DNA from: a bacterium
GTDB lineage: Bacteria > Fidelibacterota > UBA2242
NCBI GenBank assembly: GCA_018895675.1
Contig: JAHIOG010000340.1
Span: forward strand, 1 to 12,883
Direction of reading: 5' to 3'
Length of the DNA: 12,883 nucleotides
The notes under the pieces are model-generated. The model had not been told where the DNA came from. It searched no databases and saw only the letters and a program-made list of their open reading frames with translations. How positions within the stretch are numbered: position 1 is the stretch's first letter; each line of letters opens with the position of its first letter. Position numbers and translations under genes: made by a program. Below, piece by piece: positions 6,434 to 12,883 of this stretch.

Positions 6434-7812
6434 TGCAGCTAGCCCACTCTCAGGTGCAAAAACTCTCTCAGGAACTTCGCTTAACGCCGCAGCAAATTTT
6501 ACAATCGACGATCCTGCAATTGACAACATTGGCGCTTGAAGCGAAAGTTACTCAGGAACTGGAGCAGAATCCGGTGCTGGAAGAAATAGAACCGGAAGAG
6601 CAGCCCGCTGAGGAAGAGAAAGCATCGGATCAGGATGAAGAAAACGAGATAGACTGGGAAGATATACTTCCTCAAAATGATGATTATGAAGCAAAAGTAG
6701 AATATGATCGCAGTAAAGAGGATTACCGACCGGTTCAGGTTTCTCCGCAGGGGCTCGTAGATCATTTATTCGATCAATTGAAATTGATGAATCTAAAACC
6801 GATCGAAGAAAAAATTGCTGATGAAATTATCTGGAATCTTGATGAACGAGGATATTTAACCGTTCCCTTAGAGAATATTGCGTATGGTTTATCTGTTTCT
6901 CCCGGAGTGGTCGAAAGGGTATTAAAACAGATTCAACAGATGGACCCGCCCGGGATCGGCGCCCGTGATTTACGGGAATGCCTGCTTATACAACTCAGGC
7001 AATTGGAAAATGTCGATGATGCTATCATAATTATTAAGGATCATTTTGATGATTTCGCCAACCGGCGCTTTCAGCGAATAATTAAAAACCTCGGGTGGAA
7101 CAGAGAACGGATCCAGCAGGTGCAGGATACGGTGGTGAAACTTAATCCTAAGCCCGGCGTTTCACTGCTTGGTTCCGATCCGAATTATGTGTTGCCGGAT
7201 TTGATTGTTGAAAAAGTGGGTGACGAATTTATCATTGAAATAAATGACTCCAGAGTTCCGGAGTTGCGCATCAATTCCGGTTATTTACAGATGATATCCA
7301 ATGGTAAGAAGCTCGAAGCGGAAGCCAAACATTATCTCAAGAAGAAGATCGACATGGCGAAATGGTTTATTCAATCCATTCACCAGCGTCGCCTGACGAT
7401 GATCAAAGTGATGCAAGCAATAATCAACCGGCAACGTAGTTTTTTTGATGATCCCCGGAATCCGCTGAAACCGATGATCCTGAAGAACATCGCAGAAGAT
7501 GTTAATATGGATATTTCCACTATCAGTCGCGTTTCCAATGGAAAATATGTTCAGCTGAGTTCAGGAATATATGAATTAAAATATTTTTTCAACGAAGGAA
7601 TGATTGATAACAACGGTGAAGAGGTCTCAACACGTATATTTAAAAACAAATTGAAACAAATCATCGATGCTGAAAATAAACAAAAACCCTATAGCGACGA
7701 TCATTTAGCGCAATTATTGAAAGAGGAGGGTTTTCCGATAGCCCGCCGGACGGTGGCAAAATATCGGGAACAGTCAAAAATCTCCGTAGCGCGTCTACGG
7801 CGAAGTATATAA
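6433..7812 (+). CDS. rpoN: RNA polymerase sigma-54 factor
   Basis: Alternative sigma factor that directs RNA polymerase to -24/-12 promoters and needs AAA+ enhancer-binding activators. It has 459 residues with all regions: glutamine/leucine-rich region I (1-48, starting MQLAHSQVQKLSQELRLTPQQ), a strongly acidic region II (about 50-95), the core-binding domain (about 100-290), the DNA-binding helix-turn-helix (about 345-390, with DISTISRVSNGKYV) and the RpoN box ARRTVAKYRE (437-446) that reads the -24 element. It starts inside the lptB stop and ends at a 12-base tandem duplication that repeats the last three codons and stop. The lptB-rpoN adjacency is known from Proteobacteria. No activator protein is encoded in the window. 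Confidence 0.97.
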   Translation: MQLAHSQVQKLSQELRLTPQQILQSTILQLTTLALEAKVTQELEQNPVLEEIEPEEQPAEEEKASDQDEENEIDWEDILPQNDDYEAKVEYDRSKEDYRPVQVSPQGLVDHLFDQLKLMNLKPIEEKIADEIIWNLDERGYLTVPLENIAYGLSVSPGVVERVLKQIQQMDPPGIGARDLRECLLIQLRQLENVDDAIIIIKDHFDDFANRRFQRIIKNLGWNRERIQQVQDTVVKLNPKPGVSLLGSDPNYVLPDLIVEKVGDEFIIEINDSRVPELRINSGYLQMISNGKKLEAEAKHYLKKKIDMAKWFIQSIHQRRLTMIKVMQAIINRQRSFFDDPRNPLKPMILKNIAEDVNMDISTISRVSNGKYVQLSSGIYELKYFFNEGMIDNNGEEVSTRIFKNKLKQIIDAENKQKPYSDDHLAQLLKEEGFPIARRTVAKYREQSKISVARLRRSI

Positions 7813-7824
7813 CGAAGTATATAA
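7801..7824 (+). repeat. Perfect 12-base tandem duplication over the rpoN stop
   Basis: CGAAGTATATAA occurs twice in a row (7801-7812 and 7813-7824). The first copy encodes the last residues of RpoN (Arg-Ser-Ile-stop). The second copy is in the same frame and provides a back-up stop. This looks like a recent slippage duplication and has lengthened the gap before hflK. Confidence 0.85.
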
Positions 7825-7826
7825 CA

Positions 7827-7835
7827 AAAGGAGGT
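7827..7835 (+). promoter_or_regulatory. Strong ribosome binding site of hflK
   Basis: AAAGGAGGT is a full match to the anti-Shine-Dalgarno core, with GGAGG ending five bases before the ATG at 7840. It is the strongest ribosome site in the window, and it marks hflK as independently initiated where most genes here are coupled by overlap. Confidence 0.8.
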
Positions 7836-7839
7836 TGAA

Positions 7840-8826
7840 ATGGCTTGGAAAAAAATTAAAATAGGAGATAGTGAGTTTGAGGTGTCTTCATCCCAGACAT
7901 GGCTGGTGGTTGCGGCAGCTCTTTTCATTGTAGTAGTCGTTACGGTGGCAATGTCGTTCTACACAATTGATGCAAATGAAAACGGCGTTATCTTGCGATT
8001 TGGGAAATATAATAAAACGACCTATCCGGGACTTCATCTGAAATTCCCCTGGGGAATTGACAAACTCTATACGGTTCGTGTGGATTATCAATGGAAAGAG
8101 GAGTTTGGCTTTCGGACGGAGCGTCCGGGAGTTAAAACCATCTATTCAAAAACTCAGTATAATGATGAATCGTGGATGCTGACCGGCGACTTAAACATTG
8201 CGGACGTTCAATGGATCGTCCAATATAAGATTAAGGACCCGGTAAAATTCCTGTTTAAGGTGCGAGGACAGAGTGGAACTATTCGGAATGTCGCCGAAGC
8301 AGCCATGCGATTTGTAGTAGGTGACCGGTCGTTCAATGAAGTTCTGCAAACCGACCGCCGGGAAGTGGCGCTTCAGGCTAAAGATTATATGCAGGAAACC
8401 CTTGATGAATACGACCTGGGTGTGAATATCGAACTGGTTCAGTTGATTACGGTGCAGCCGCCGGAACCGGTTTTTGATTCCTTCAATGAGGTAAACCGGG
8501 CAAAACAGGAGCAGGAAACGGCAATTAACGAAGCCAACCAGGCTTATAACAAAGAGATTTTCAGGGCTCAGGGTGAAGCCGAACGGCTCATCCAGGAAGC
8601 CAGTGGATACGGTATCGACCGCACCAACCGGGCGAGTGGCGACGCACAACTCTTTACATCCGTTTTTAATGAATATCAAAAGGCAAGAGAAGTAACCCGT
8701 CAGCGCCTGTATCTTGAAACAATGGAAACGGTTATGAAGAATGTTGAAGAAAAAATCCTGATAGATAAAGAGGTGAAAAGTCTCGTGCCGCTTCTGAATC
8801 TTGGCGGAAAGGGGGTGGCAAAATGA
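7840..8826 (+). CDS. hflK: FtsH protease regulator, SPFH/band 7 protein HflK
   Basis: HflK and HflC assemble in the inner membrane around the FtsH protease and modulate its degradation of membrane proteins. This 328-residue protein has a short cytoplasmic N-terminus, one membrane helix (about 21-41) and a periplasmic SPFH domain beginning DANENGVILRFGKY, with PGLHLKFPWGID and a long helical region rich in Glu, Ala and Gln (about 215-290). VQPPEPVFDSFNEVNRAKQ is characteristic of HflK. It is shorter than E. coli HflK (419) because the glycine-rich N-terminal extension is absent. It overlaps hflC by four bases (ATGA), consistent with a stoichiometric pair. No ftsH lies in the window. Confidence 0.92.
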   Translation: MAWKKIKIGDSEFEVSSSQTWLVVAAALFIVVVVTVAMSFYTIDANENGVILRFGKYNKTTYPGLHLKFPWGIDKLYTVRVDYQWKEEFGFRTERPGVKTIYSKTQYNDESWMLTGDLNIADVQWIVQYKIKDPVKFLFKVRGQSGTIRNVAEAAMRFVVGDRSFNEVLQTDRREVALQAKDYMQETLDEYDLGVNIELVQLITVQPPEPVFDSFNEVNRAKQEQETAINEANQAYNKEIFRAQGEAERLIQEASGYGIDRTNRASGDAQLFTSVFNEYQKAREVTRQRLYLETMETVMKNVEEKILIDKEVKSLVPLLNLGGKGVAK

Positions 8827-9791
8827 AAACCGGAAGAATAGTATTGCTGCTGGCATTAGTTGTTCTTGTGGCGTTTATCGGCACTGCAATTTTTATTCTG
8901 AATGAGACGCAACAGGCAATAATCACACAATTTGGAAAACCGGTTGGGCAACCGGTAACAACTGCAGGAATTCATTTCAAAATTCCGTTTATCCAGAAGG
9001 TAACTATTTTTGATAAGCGAACCCTGGAATGGGACGGACATCCCCAGGAGATTCCGACCAAAGATAATAAGTTTATTTATATTGATACTTTTGCCCGCTG
9101 GCGCATTTCCGATGCACTGGCGTTCTATATGAGCAACCGCAGCGAAATGGTCGGCTATTCCCGTCTCGATGTTCTGCTTGACGGCGCTGTTCGTGATGAA
9201 GTTTCAAATCATACGCTGCCGGAAATTGTGCGCAGTTCCGACCGTACTATGGCGATCGTTGAAGTTGAATCCGCCGGTTATGACGCTGAAATCGATTCCC
9301 GCAGAATTCAGGAATTGGATATTGAGGGCATGAGAAGTAAAATCACAAATACGATTATTGAAAATGTTAGAAAAAAGTTACAAGAACTTAATCTGGGTAT
9401 CGAAATCATCGACCTTCAGGTCAAAAAGATCGATTATAATAGAGAAGTTCAGAAAAAGGTATTTGACCGCATGATCTCCGAGCAGAATCGTATTGGGGAA
9501 AAATACCGGGCAACCGGTCAGGGTAGGAAACAAGAAATTATCGGTAAGCAAATTAGGAAAAAGAAAGAACTTTTATCTGAAGCTTATCTGGAATCTCAGC
9601 TTATCCGTGGAAAAGCCGATGCGAAAGCGGTAAAGATTTACGGTGATGCCTATAACCGGTCAGCTGATTCGAGAGATTTTTATAAATTTCTGCGGACACT
9701 CGATATCTATAAGAAGACGATTGATTCTTCGACGACGCTGATTATGTCGACGGAAAATGAATTCTTACAGTATTTGGGTTCGACAAAATAA
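8823..9791 (+). CDS. hflC: FtsH protease regulator, SPFH/band 7 protein HflC
   Basis: Partner of HflK in the membrane complex that surrounds FtsH. The 322 residues comprise an N-terminal membrane helix (about 6-26), a periplasmic SPFH domain starting LNETQQAIITQFGKP with GIHFKIPFIQKV, and a helical stalk with repeated charged residues (about 215-270). The C-terminal DFYKFLRTLDIYKKTI...STENEFLQYL is diagnostic of HflC. ERRI-type sequences (here SRRIQELDIEGMRSKI) mark the stalk start. The length is close to E. coli (334). The start overlaps the hflK stop as ATGA. A 38-base gap, the widest in the cluster, follows before hslV. Confidence 0.93.
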   Translation: MKTGRIVLLLALVVLVAFIGTAIFILNETQQAIITQFGKPVGQPVTTAGIHFKIPFIQKVTIFDKRTLEWDGHPQEIPTKDNKFIYIDTFARWRISDALAFYMSNRSEMVGYSRLDVLLDGAVRDEVSNHTLPEIVRSSDRTMAIVEVESAGYDAEIDSRRIQELDIEGMRSKITNTIIENVRKKLQELNLGIEIIDLQVKKIDYNREVQKKVFDRMISEQNRIGEKYRATGQGRKQEIIGKQIRKKKELLSEAYLESQLIRGKADAKAVKIYGDAYNRSADSRDFYKFLRTLDIYKKTIDSSTTLIMSTENEFLQYLGSTK

Positions 9792-9829
9792 TCAGCAGAA
9801 TTGATCGTTAAAAAAGGACACTCAATGGT

Positions 9830-10390
9830 ATGGAAAGTTATAATAATCCAGATAGGGGAAATCACGTTCGTTCGACAACTGTGATCGGAATCCGGCGGGA
9901 TGGCAAGGTTGCCATGGGAAGTGACGGACAGGTAACCATTGGCAATACGGTTATGAAGCACAATACCAGCAAGATCCGCAAATTGTATAACGACAAAATA
10001 CTGGTTGGATTTGCCGGCGCATCTGCGGATGCCTTCACGCTTTTTGAAAAGTTTGAAGGCGAATTGGAAAAATACAAAGGCAATGTTCACCGGGCTGCCG
10101 TGGAACTGGCAAAACTCTGGCGAACCGATAAATATTTACGGCGTCTGGAAGCATTGCTGACTGTCATGGATACCAAAACACTGCTGGTTATATCGGGAAC
10201 CGGAGACGTCATAGAACCTGATGATGATATTATTGCGATTGGGTCAGGTGGACCATTCGCGCTGGCAGCCGCCCGGGCTTTAATCAAACACAGTCAGCTA
10301 TCCGCCAGGGTGATCGTTGAAGAGTCCTTAATTATTGCATCGAATATATGTATTTACACAAACGACAAATTGACAATAATGGAGCTATGA
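9830..10390 (+). CDS. hslV: ATP-dependent protease peptidase subunit HslV (ClpQ)
   Basis: Threonine peptidase that forms a double hexamer capped by the HslU unfoldase. Mature HslV needs a free N-terminal Thr; here the conserved start of the mature enzyme is TTVIGIRRDGKVAMGSDGQVT, with T16 as nucleophile, so a 15-residue leader must be cut off. E. coli loses only Met. Other conserved parts are GNTVMK, GFAGASADAFTLFE and AIGSGGP. The usual GDG motif reads GSDGQ instead of GGDGQ. The C-terminus (YTNDKLTIMEL) is a few residues shorter than E. coli. No in-frame ATG or GTG lies nearer the Thr. AAGGA (9814-9818) is 11 bases from this ATG but 6 bases from an out-of-frame ATG at 9825. The stop overlaps hslU as ATGA. 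Confidence 0.95.
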   Translation: MESYNNPDRGNHVRSTTVIGIRRDGKVAMGSDGQVTIGNTVMKHNTSKIRKLYNDKILVGFAGASADAFTLFEKFEGELEKYKGNVHRAAVELAKLWRTDKYLRRLEALLTVMDTKTLLVISGTGDVIEPDDDIIAIGSGGPFALAAARALIKHSQLSARVIVEESLIIASNICIYTNDKLTIMEL

Positions 10391-11745
10391 AACAAAAAGA
10401 ATTAACACCTCGCGAAATCGTAAAAGAACTGGACGCCTATATCGTCGGTCAGGATAATGCAAAAAAAGCTGTGGCGATTGCACTGCGTAACCGCTGGCGC
10501 CGCCAACGCGTTAAAGGGCAAATTAAAGAAGATATTCTCCCGAATAACATCATCTTGATTGGTCCTACCGGTGTCGGGAAAACCGAGATTGCCCGTCGCT
10601 TATCGAATTTGTCACACGCACCCTTTATCAAGGTTGAAGCATCCAAATTCACGGAAGTCGGTTATGTGGGTAGAGATGTGGAGTCGATCATCCGGGATCT
10701 GATGAATATATCCGTCAATCTTGTCAAAGCGGAACGGATTGCAGAAGTAAACGAGCAGGCGTCTATTATGGCAAACGAGCGAATTCTGGATATTCTCCTT
10801 CCGCCACGAGGCAGTTCCCGTAATTCGGAGTCAACTCTGGAAAAACCGGATGATCAGCTGACCCGTACTCGTGAAAAATTCCGTGAAATGCTTGATAAAG
10901 GATCGCTGGATGGACGAGTAATAGAAATTACGGTCCAAAAAGGCAGCACGCCAATGATGCAGGTCTTTGGTCCCGCCGGTATGGAAGAAATGGGGCTCAA
11001 CCTGACCGAAATGTTGGGAAGCGCTTTTCCGAAAAAGAAAAAGATCCAGAAAACCACTATCGAAGAAGCCCGGAAAATATTTACCAATGAAGAATCCGAA
11101 AAGCTGATTGATATGGACCGTATCATTCAGGAAGCAGTCCGGCGGGTTGAAGAATCCGGGATCGTATTTTTAGATGAAATTGACAAAATCGCATCCAGTC
11201 ACAGCAATTCCGGTCGGGGACCCGACGTTTCGAGGGAAGGCGTCCAGCGGGATATTCTGCCAATTGTCGAAGGATCAAATGTTCAGACGAAATTCGGAGT
11301 AGTAAAAACCGATCACATCCTGTTTATCTCTGCGGGCGCATTTCATAGGACGAAACCGTCCGATCTTATTCCGGAACTTCAGGGACGTTTTCCGATTCGA
11401 GTGGAGATGGAGAGCCTCGGCAAAGAGGAATTCATTAAGATTCTGCAAAATCCGCGCAATGCCCTGCTCAAACAGTATGCCGCTTTATTAGAGACGGAAG
11501 GCGTTAAATTGATCATTGAAGAGGATGCGGTTGAGGAAATTGCCCAGCTTGCAGCCGAAGTAAATGAGAAAATGGAAAATATTGGCGCCCGACGTTTACA
11601 CACAATTCTGACCACATTATTAGAGGATATGCTATTTAAGATACCGGATAAATCAATCAAGGAAGTAAAGATCAGCAAAGACATTGTTAAAAAAAGACTA
11701 TCCAAAATTATTAAAGACAGAGACTTGAGCCGATATATTCTTTAG
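10387..11745 (+). CDS. hslU: ATP-dependent protease ATPase subunit HslU (ClpY)
   Basis: AAA+ unfoldase that feeds proteins to HslV. I choose ATG 10387 (452 aa; E. coli 443) because MKQKELTPREIV aligns with the E. coli start MSEMTPREIV and because it overlaps the hslV stop as ATGA; an in-frame ATG at 10348 would add 13 residues inside hslV. Seen are Walker A GPTGVGKT (59-66), the pore loop GYVG (92-95) with Y93, the intermediate domain (about 110-240) with PGMEEM-like AGMEEM, Walker B FLDEID (D263, E264), SRGVQRD-like SREGVQRDILP, the ELQGRFPIRVE arginine region, and sensor 2 GARRLHT. The C-terminal tail DLSRYIL, which inserts into HslV and activates it, is intact. Confidence 0.97.
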   Translation: MKQKELTPREIVKELDAYIVGQDNAKKAVAIALRNRWRRQRVKGQIKEDILPNNIILIGPTGVGKTEIARRLSNLSHAPFIKVEASKFTEVGYVGRDVESIIRDLMNISVNLVKAERIAEVNEQASIMANERILDILLPPRGSSRNSESTLEKPDDQLTRTREKFREMLDKGSLDGRVIEITVQKGSTPMMQVFGPAGMEEMGLNLTEMLGSAFPKKKKIQKTTIEEARKIFTNEESEKLIDMDRIIQEAVRRVEESGIVFLDEIDKIASSHSNSGRGPDVSREGVQRDILPIVEGSNVQTKFGVVKTDHILFISAGAFHRTKPSDLIPELQGRFPIRVEMESLGKEEFIKILQNPRNALLKQYAALLETEGVKLIIEEDAVEEIAQLAAEVNEKMENIGARRLHTILTTLLEDMLFKIPDKSIKEVKISKDIVKKRLSKIIKDRDLSRYIL

Positions 11746-11750
11746 GAGGA
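11744..11750 (+). promoter_or_regulatory. Strong ribosome binding site of argF
   Basis: AGGAGGA overlaps the hslU stop (TAG 11743-11745) and lies five bases from the ATG at 11755 (GGAGG 11745-11749). It fixes the argF start and gives strong independent initiation. Confidence 0.75.
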
Positions 11751-11754
11751 TTGA

Positions 11755-12669
11755 ATGAAAAGAGATTTTATTCATATCACCGATTTTTCGACCGAAGAGA
11801 TCAGGGAAGTTTTTGAATTAACTGCACAAATGAAAGCCTATGTAAAAGAAGGAAAAGAATACACACCGCTTAAGGGCGCAAATATGGCAATGATCTTTGC
11901 CAAACCCTCTGCCAGAACCCGGATCTCCTTTGAAACCGGAATGTCCCAGCTCGGCGGAAATGCCATTTATTTAGGTCCTAATGATATCGGCATAGGAAAA
12001 CGGGAAGCTGTTAAGGATATCGCCAGAGTAATTTCGCGCTACGACGATGTTATTATGGCTCGTCTGTTTGAGCATGCCCATATACTGGAGCTGGCGAAGT
12101 ATGCCACGGTTCCGGTAATTAATGGATTGACGGATTTGAATCATCCGTGTCAGGTTATGGCGGATATCTTTACTGTGCTCGAACACAGGCAACATCTTAA
12201 TGACCTGAAAGTTGCATTTATAGGTGACGGGAACAACGTGGCGAATTCATGGATTAACCTGGCGGCCCGGCTGCCTATGCACTTTGTGCTGGCGTCTCCG
12301 AGTGGCTACGATCCGGATGAAATGATTCTGAACAATGCCAGGAATGTTGGGATCAGCAGAATAGATATTCTCCGTGATCCGGTCGAAGCTGTTCACGATG
12401 CCGATGTAATTTATACGGATGTCTGGGCGAGTATGGGACAGGAAGAAGAAGCCGAACAACGCCGCCGGGACTTTATGCCTTTTCAGATCAATAGTGAATT
12501 AATGAAACATGCCAAACAGGAATCGCTTGTAATGCATTGCCTACCGGCACACCGGGGTGATGAAATAACCGATGACGTGATCGATGGTCCGAATTCAATT
12601 GTATTTGATGAAGCTGAAAATCGTATGCATATCCAGAAAGCGATCATTGTTAAGCTGATGCTTGGATAA
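11755..12669 (+). CDS. argF: Ornithine carbamoyltransferase
   Basis: Transfers the carbamoyl group from carbamoyl phosphate to ornithine, giving citrulline for arginine synthesis. It has 304 residues in two alpha/beta domains. The carbamoyl-phosphate loop is SARTR (52-56) where the textbook motif is STRTR, and it is followed by ISFE. HPCQ lies at 130-133. The second domain has the ornithine-specific SMG (226-228) and HCLPAHRGDE (261-270). The SMG and HCLPA motifs argue for ornithine, not aspartate, N-acetylornithine or N-succinylornithine, as acceptor. It lies 9 bases after hslU with no other arginine genes in view, and a terminator follows it. The same enzyme can run in arginine catabolism, but nothing here points to that. 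Confidence 0.94.
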   Translation: MKRDFIHITDFSTEEIREVFELTAQMKAYVKEGKEYTPLKGANMAMIFAKPSARTRISFETGMSQLGGNAIYLGPNDIGIGKREAVKDIARVISRYDDVIMARLFEHAHILELAKYATVPVINGLTDLNHPCQVMADIFTVLEHRQHLNDLKVAFIGDGNNVANSWINLAARLPMHFVLASPSGYDPDEMILNNARNVGISRIDILRDPVEAVHDADVIYTDVWASMGQEEEAEQRRRDFMPFQINSELMKHAKQESLVMHCLPAHRGDEITDDVIDGPNSIVFDEAENRMHIQKAIIVKLMLG

Positions 12670-12687
12670 TCACCCTATTACATTCTT

Positions 12688-12722
12688 AAAAGCCTTTCGG
12701 AACAGGATTTCGAAAGGCTTTT
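12688..12722 (+). terminator. Intrinsic terminator after argF
   Basis: A perfect 12-base stem, AAAAGCCTTTCG (12688-12699) with CGAAAGGCTTTT (12711-12722), encloses an 11-base loop and runs into a T-rich tail (TTCTGTTTTAT). It starts 19 bases after the argF stop and ends the whole co-directional cluster. Confidence 0.92.
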
Positions 12723-12796
12723 CTGTTTTATATAACTCAAAAAGAAATTAGTAATCAAATTGTTTATATAGAGTCTGTCCGTAAACTATGAAACCT

Positions 12797-12865
12797 TGAG
12801 TTAAGTTTGCTTTAGCTGACTTGACTTAAGTTTTCTAACTCATTGAAATAAGTCAACTTAACTCA
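12797..12865. repeat. Inverted repeat with internal heptamer copies
   Basis: TGAGTTAAGTT (12797-12807) is repeated as its exact complement AACTTAACTCA (12855-12865), enclosing 47 bases. Inside, TGAGTTA has one more copy (reverse, 12836-12842), and TTAAGTT has one more (12826-12832). TTGACTT (12821-12827) is also complementary to AAGTCAA (12850-12856). The density of related short words goes beyond ordinary AT-rich spacer. Confidence 0.6.
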
Positions 12866-12882
12866 TCCGGCAACTGCCGGAT
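12865..12882 (-). repeat. Short GC-rich hairpin with AGTT loop (minus strand)
   Basis: ATCCGGC (12865-12871) pairs with GCCGGAT (12876-12882) around AACT. Read on the minus strand the loop is AGTT, the same as in the two hairpins at 101-120 and 156-175, and the stem again begins TCCG. It may be a relative of those repeats in reverse orientation, but the stems differ enough that this is only suggestive. Confidence 0.5.
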
Positions 12883-12883
12883 A

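Larger units (their letters stand above)
12767..12883. other. Repeat-rich non-coding right edge
   Basis: Every frame is quickly closed on both strands, so no gene is supported. At 12770 the AT-rich spacer changes abruptly to GAGTCTGTCCGTAAACTATG, which has the look of an insertion-sequence or MITE end, though no matching second end is in view. After it come clustered direct and inverted repeats and a terminal hairpin. The window ends inside this region. Confidence 0.4.

Noticed and set aside
8191..8856. Long minus-strand frame of 221 codons antisense to hflK
   Set aside because: Shadow of an unmistakable plus-strand gene; its composition reflects the complementary codons and it shows no domain.
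10348..10386. Upstream in-frame ATG for hslU adding 13 residues
   Set aside because: The extension lies wholly inside hslV, has no counterpart in HslU proteins, and the ATGA at 10387 aligns with the known N-terminus.
1..12883. CRISPR array, tRNA, rRNA, phage or toxin-antitoxin genes
   Set aside because: No regularly spaced long repeats, no cloverleaf or rRNA-like stretch, and all sizeable frames are explained by the housekeeping cluster.

Overview
The window is a densely packed, single-strand housekeeping gene cluster from a diderm, lipopolysaccharide-making bacterium. Protein similarity by eye, a probable lipoprotein-type LptC and the gene mix suggest a member of the FCB superphylum or a neighbouring candidate phylum (Calditrichota, Marinimicrobia or KSB1-like lineages). 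This placement is inference, because no rRNA or other decisive marker is present.

Layout. Positions 1-320 are AT-rich and carry no gene I can support. They hold two copies of a small hairpin repeat (100-124, 155-179) and a sigma-54-like promoter match on the minus strand (222-236). A possible 40-residue ORF (321-443) then leads, through an ATGA overlap, into a run of twelve genes on the plus strand (440-12669): kdsB, pyrG, kdsA, kdsC, kdsD, lptC, lptB, rpoN, hflK, hflC, hslV, hslU, and finally argF as the thirteenth named gene. Most neighbours overlap by 1-14 bases and the widest gap is 38 bases. No terminator is visible inside the run. A strong intrinsic terminator (12688-12722) follows argF. 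The last 160 bases are non-coding and rich in inverted and direct repeats, ending in another AGTT-loop hairpin on the opposite strand.

Function. KdsD, KdsA, KdsC and KdsB are the complete route from ribulose 5-phosphate to CMP-Kdo, the activated sugar of the LPS inner core. PyrG, embedded between kdsB and kdsA, makes the CTP that KdsB consumes. LptC and LptB belong to the LPS export machine, but lptA is not between them as it is in Proteobacteria. rpoN follows lptB, as in E. coli. After that the order departs from the E. coli pattern: instead of hpf, ptsN and rapZ there is a membrane proteostasis pair (HflK/HflC) and the cytoplasmic HslVU protease, then ornithine carbamoyltransferase.

I do not see a novel defence, mobile or biosynthetic system. 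The least explained items are the repeat hairpins at both window ends, the small ORF in front of kdsB, the minus-strand sigma-54-like site, and the unusual translation-start arrangements at lptB and hslV.
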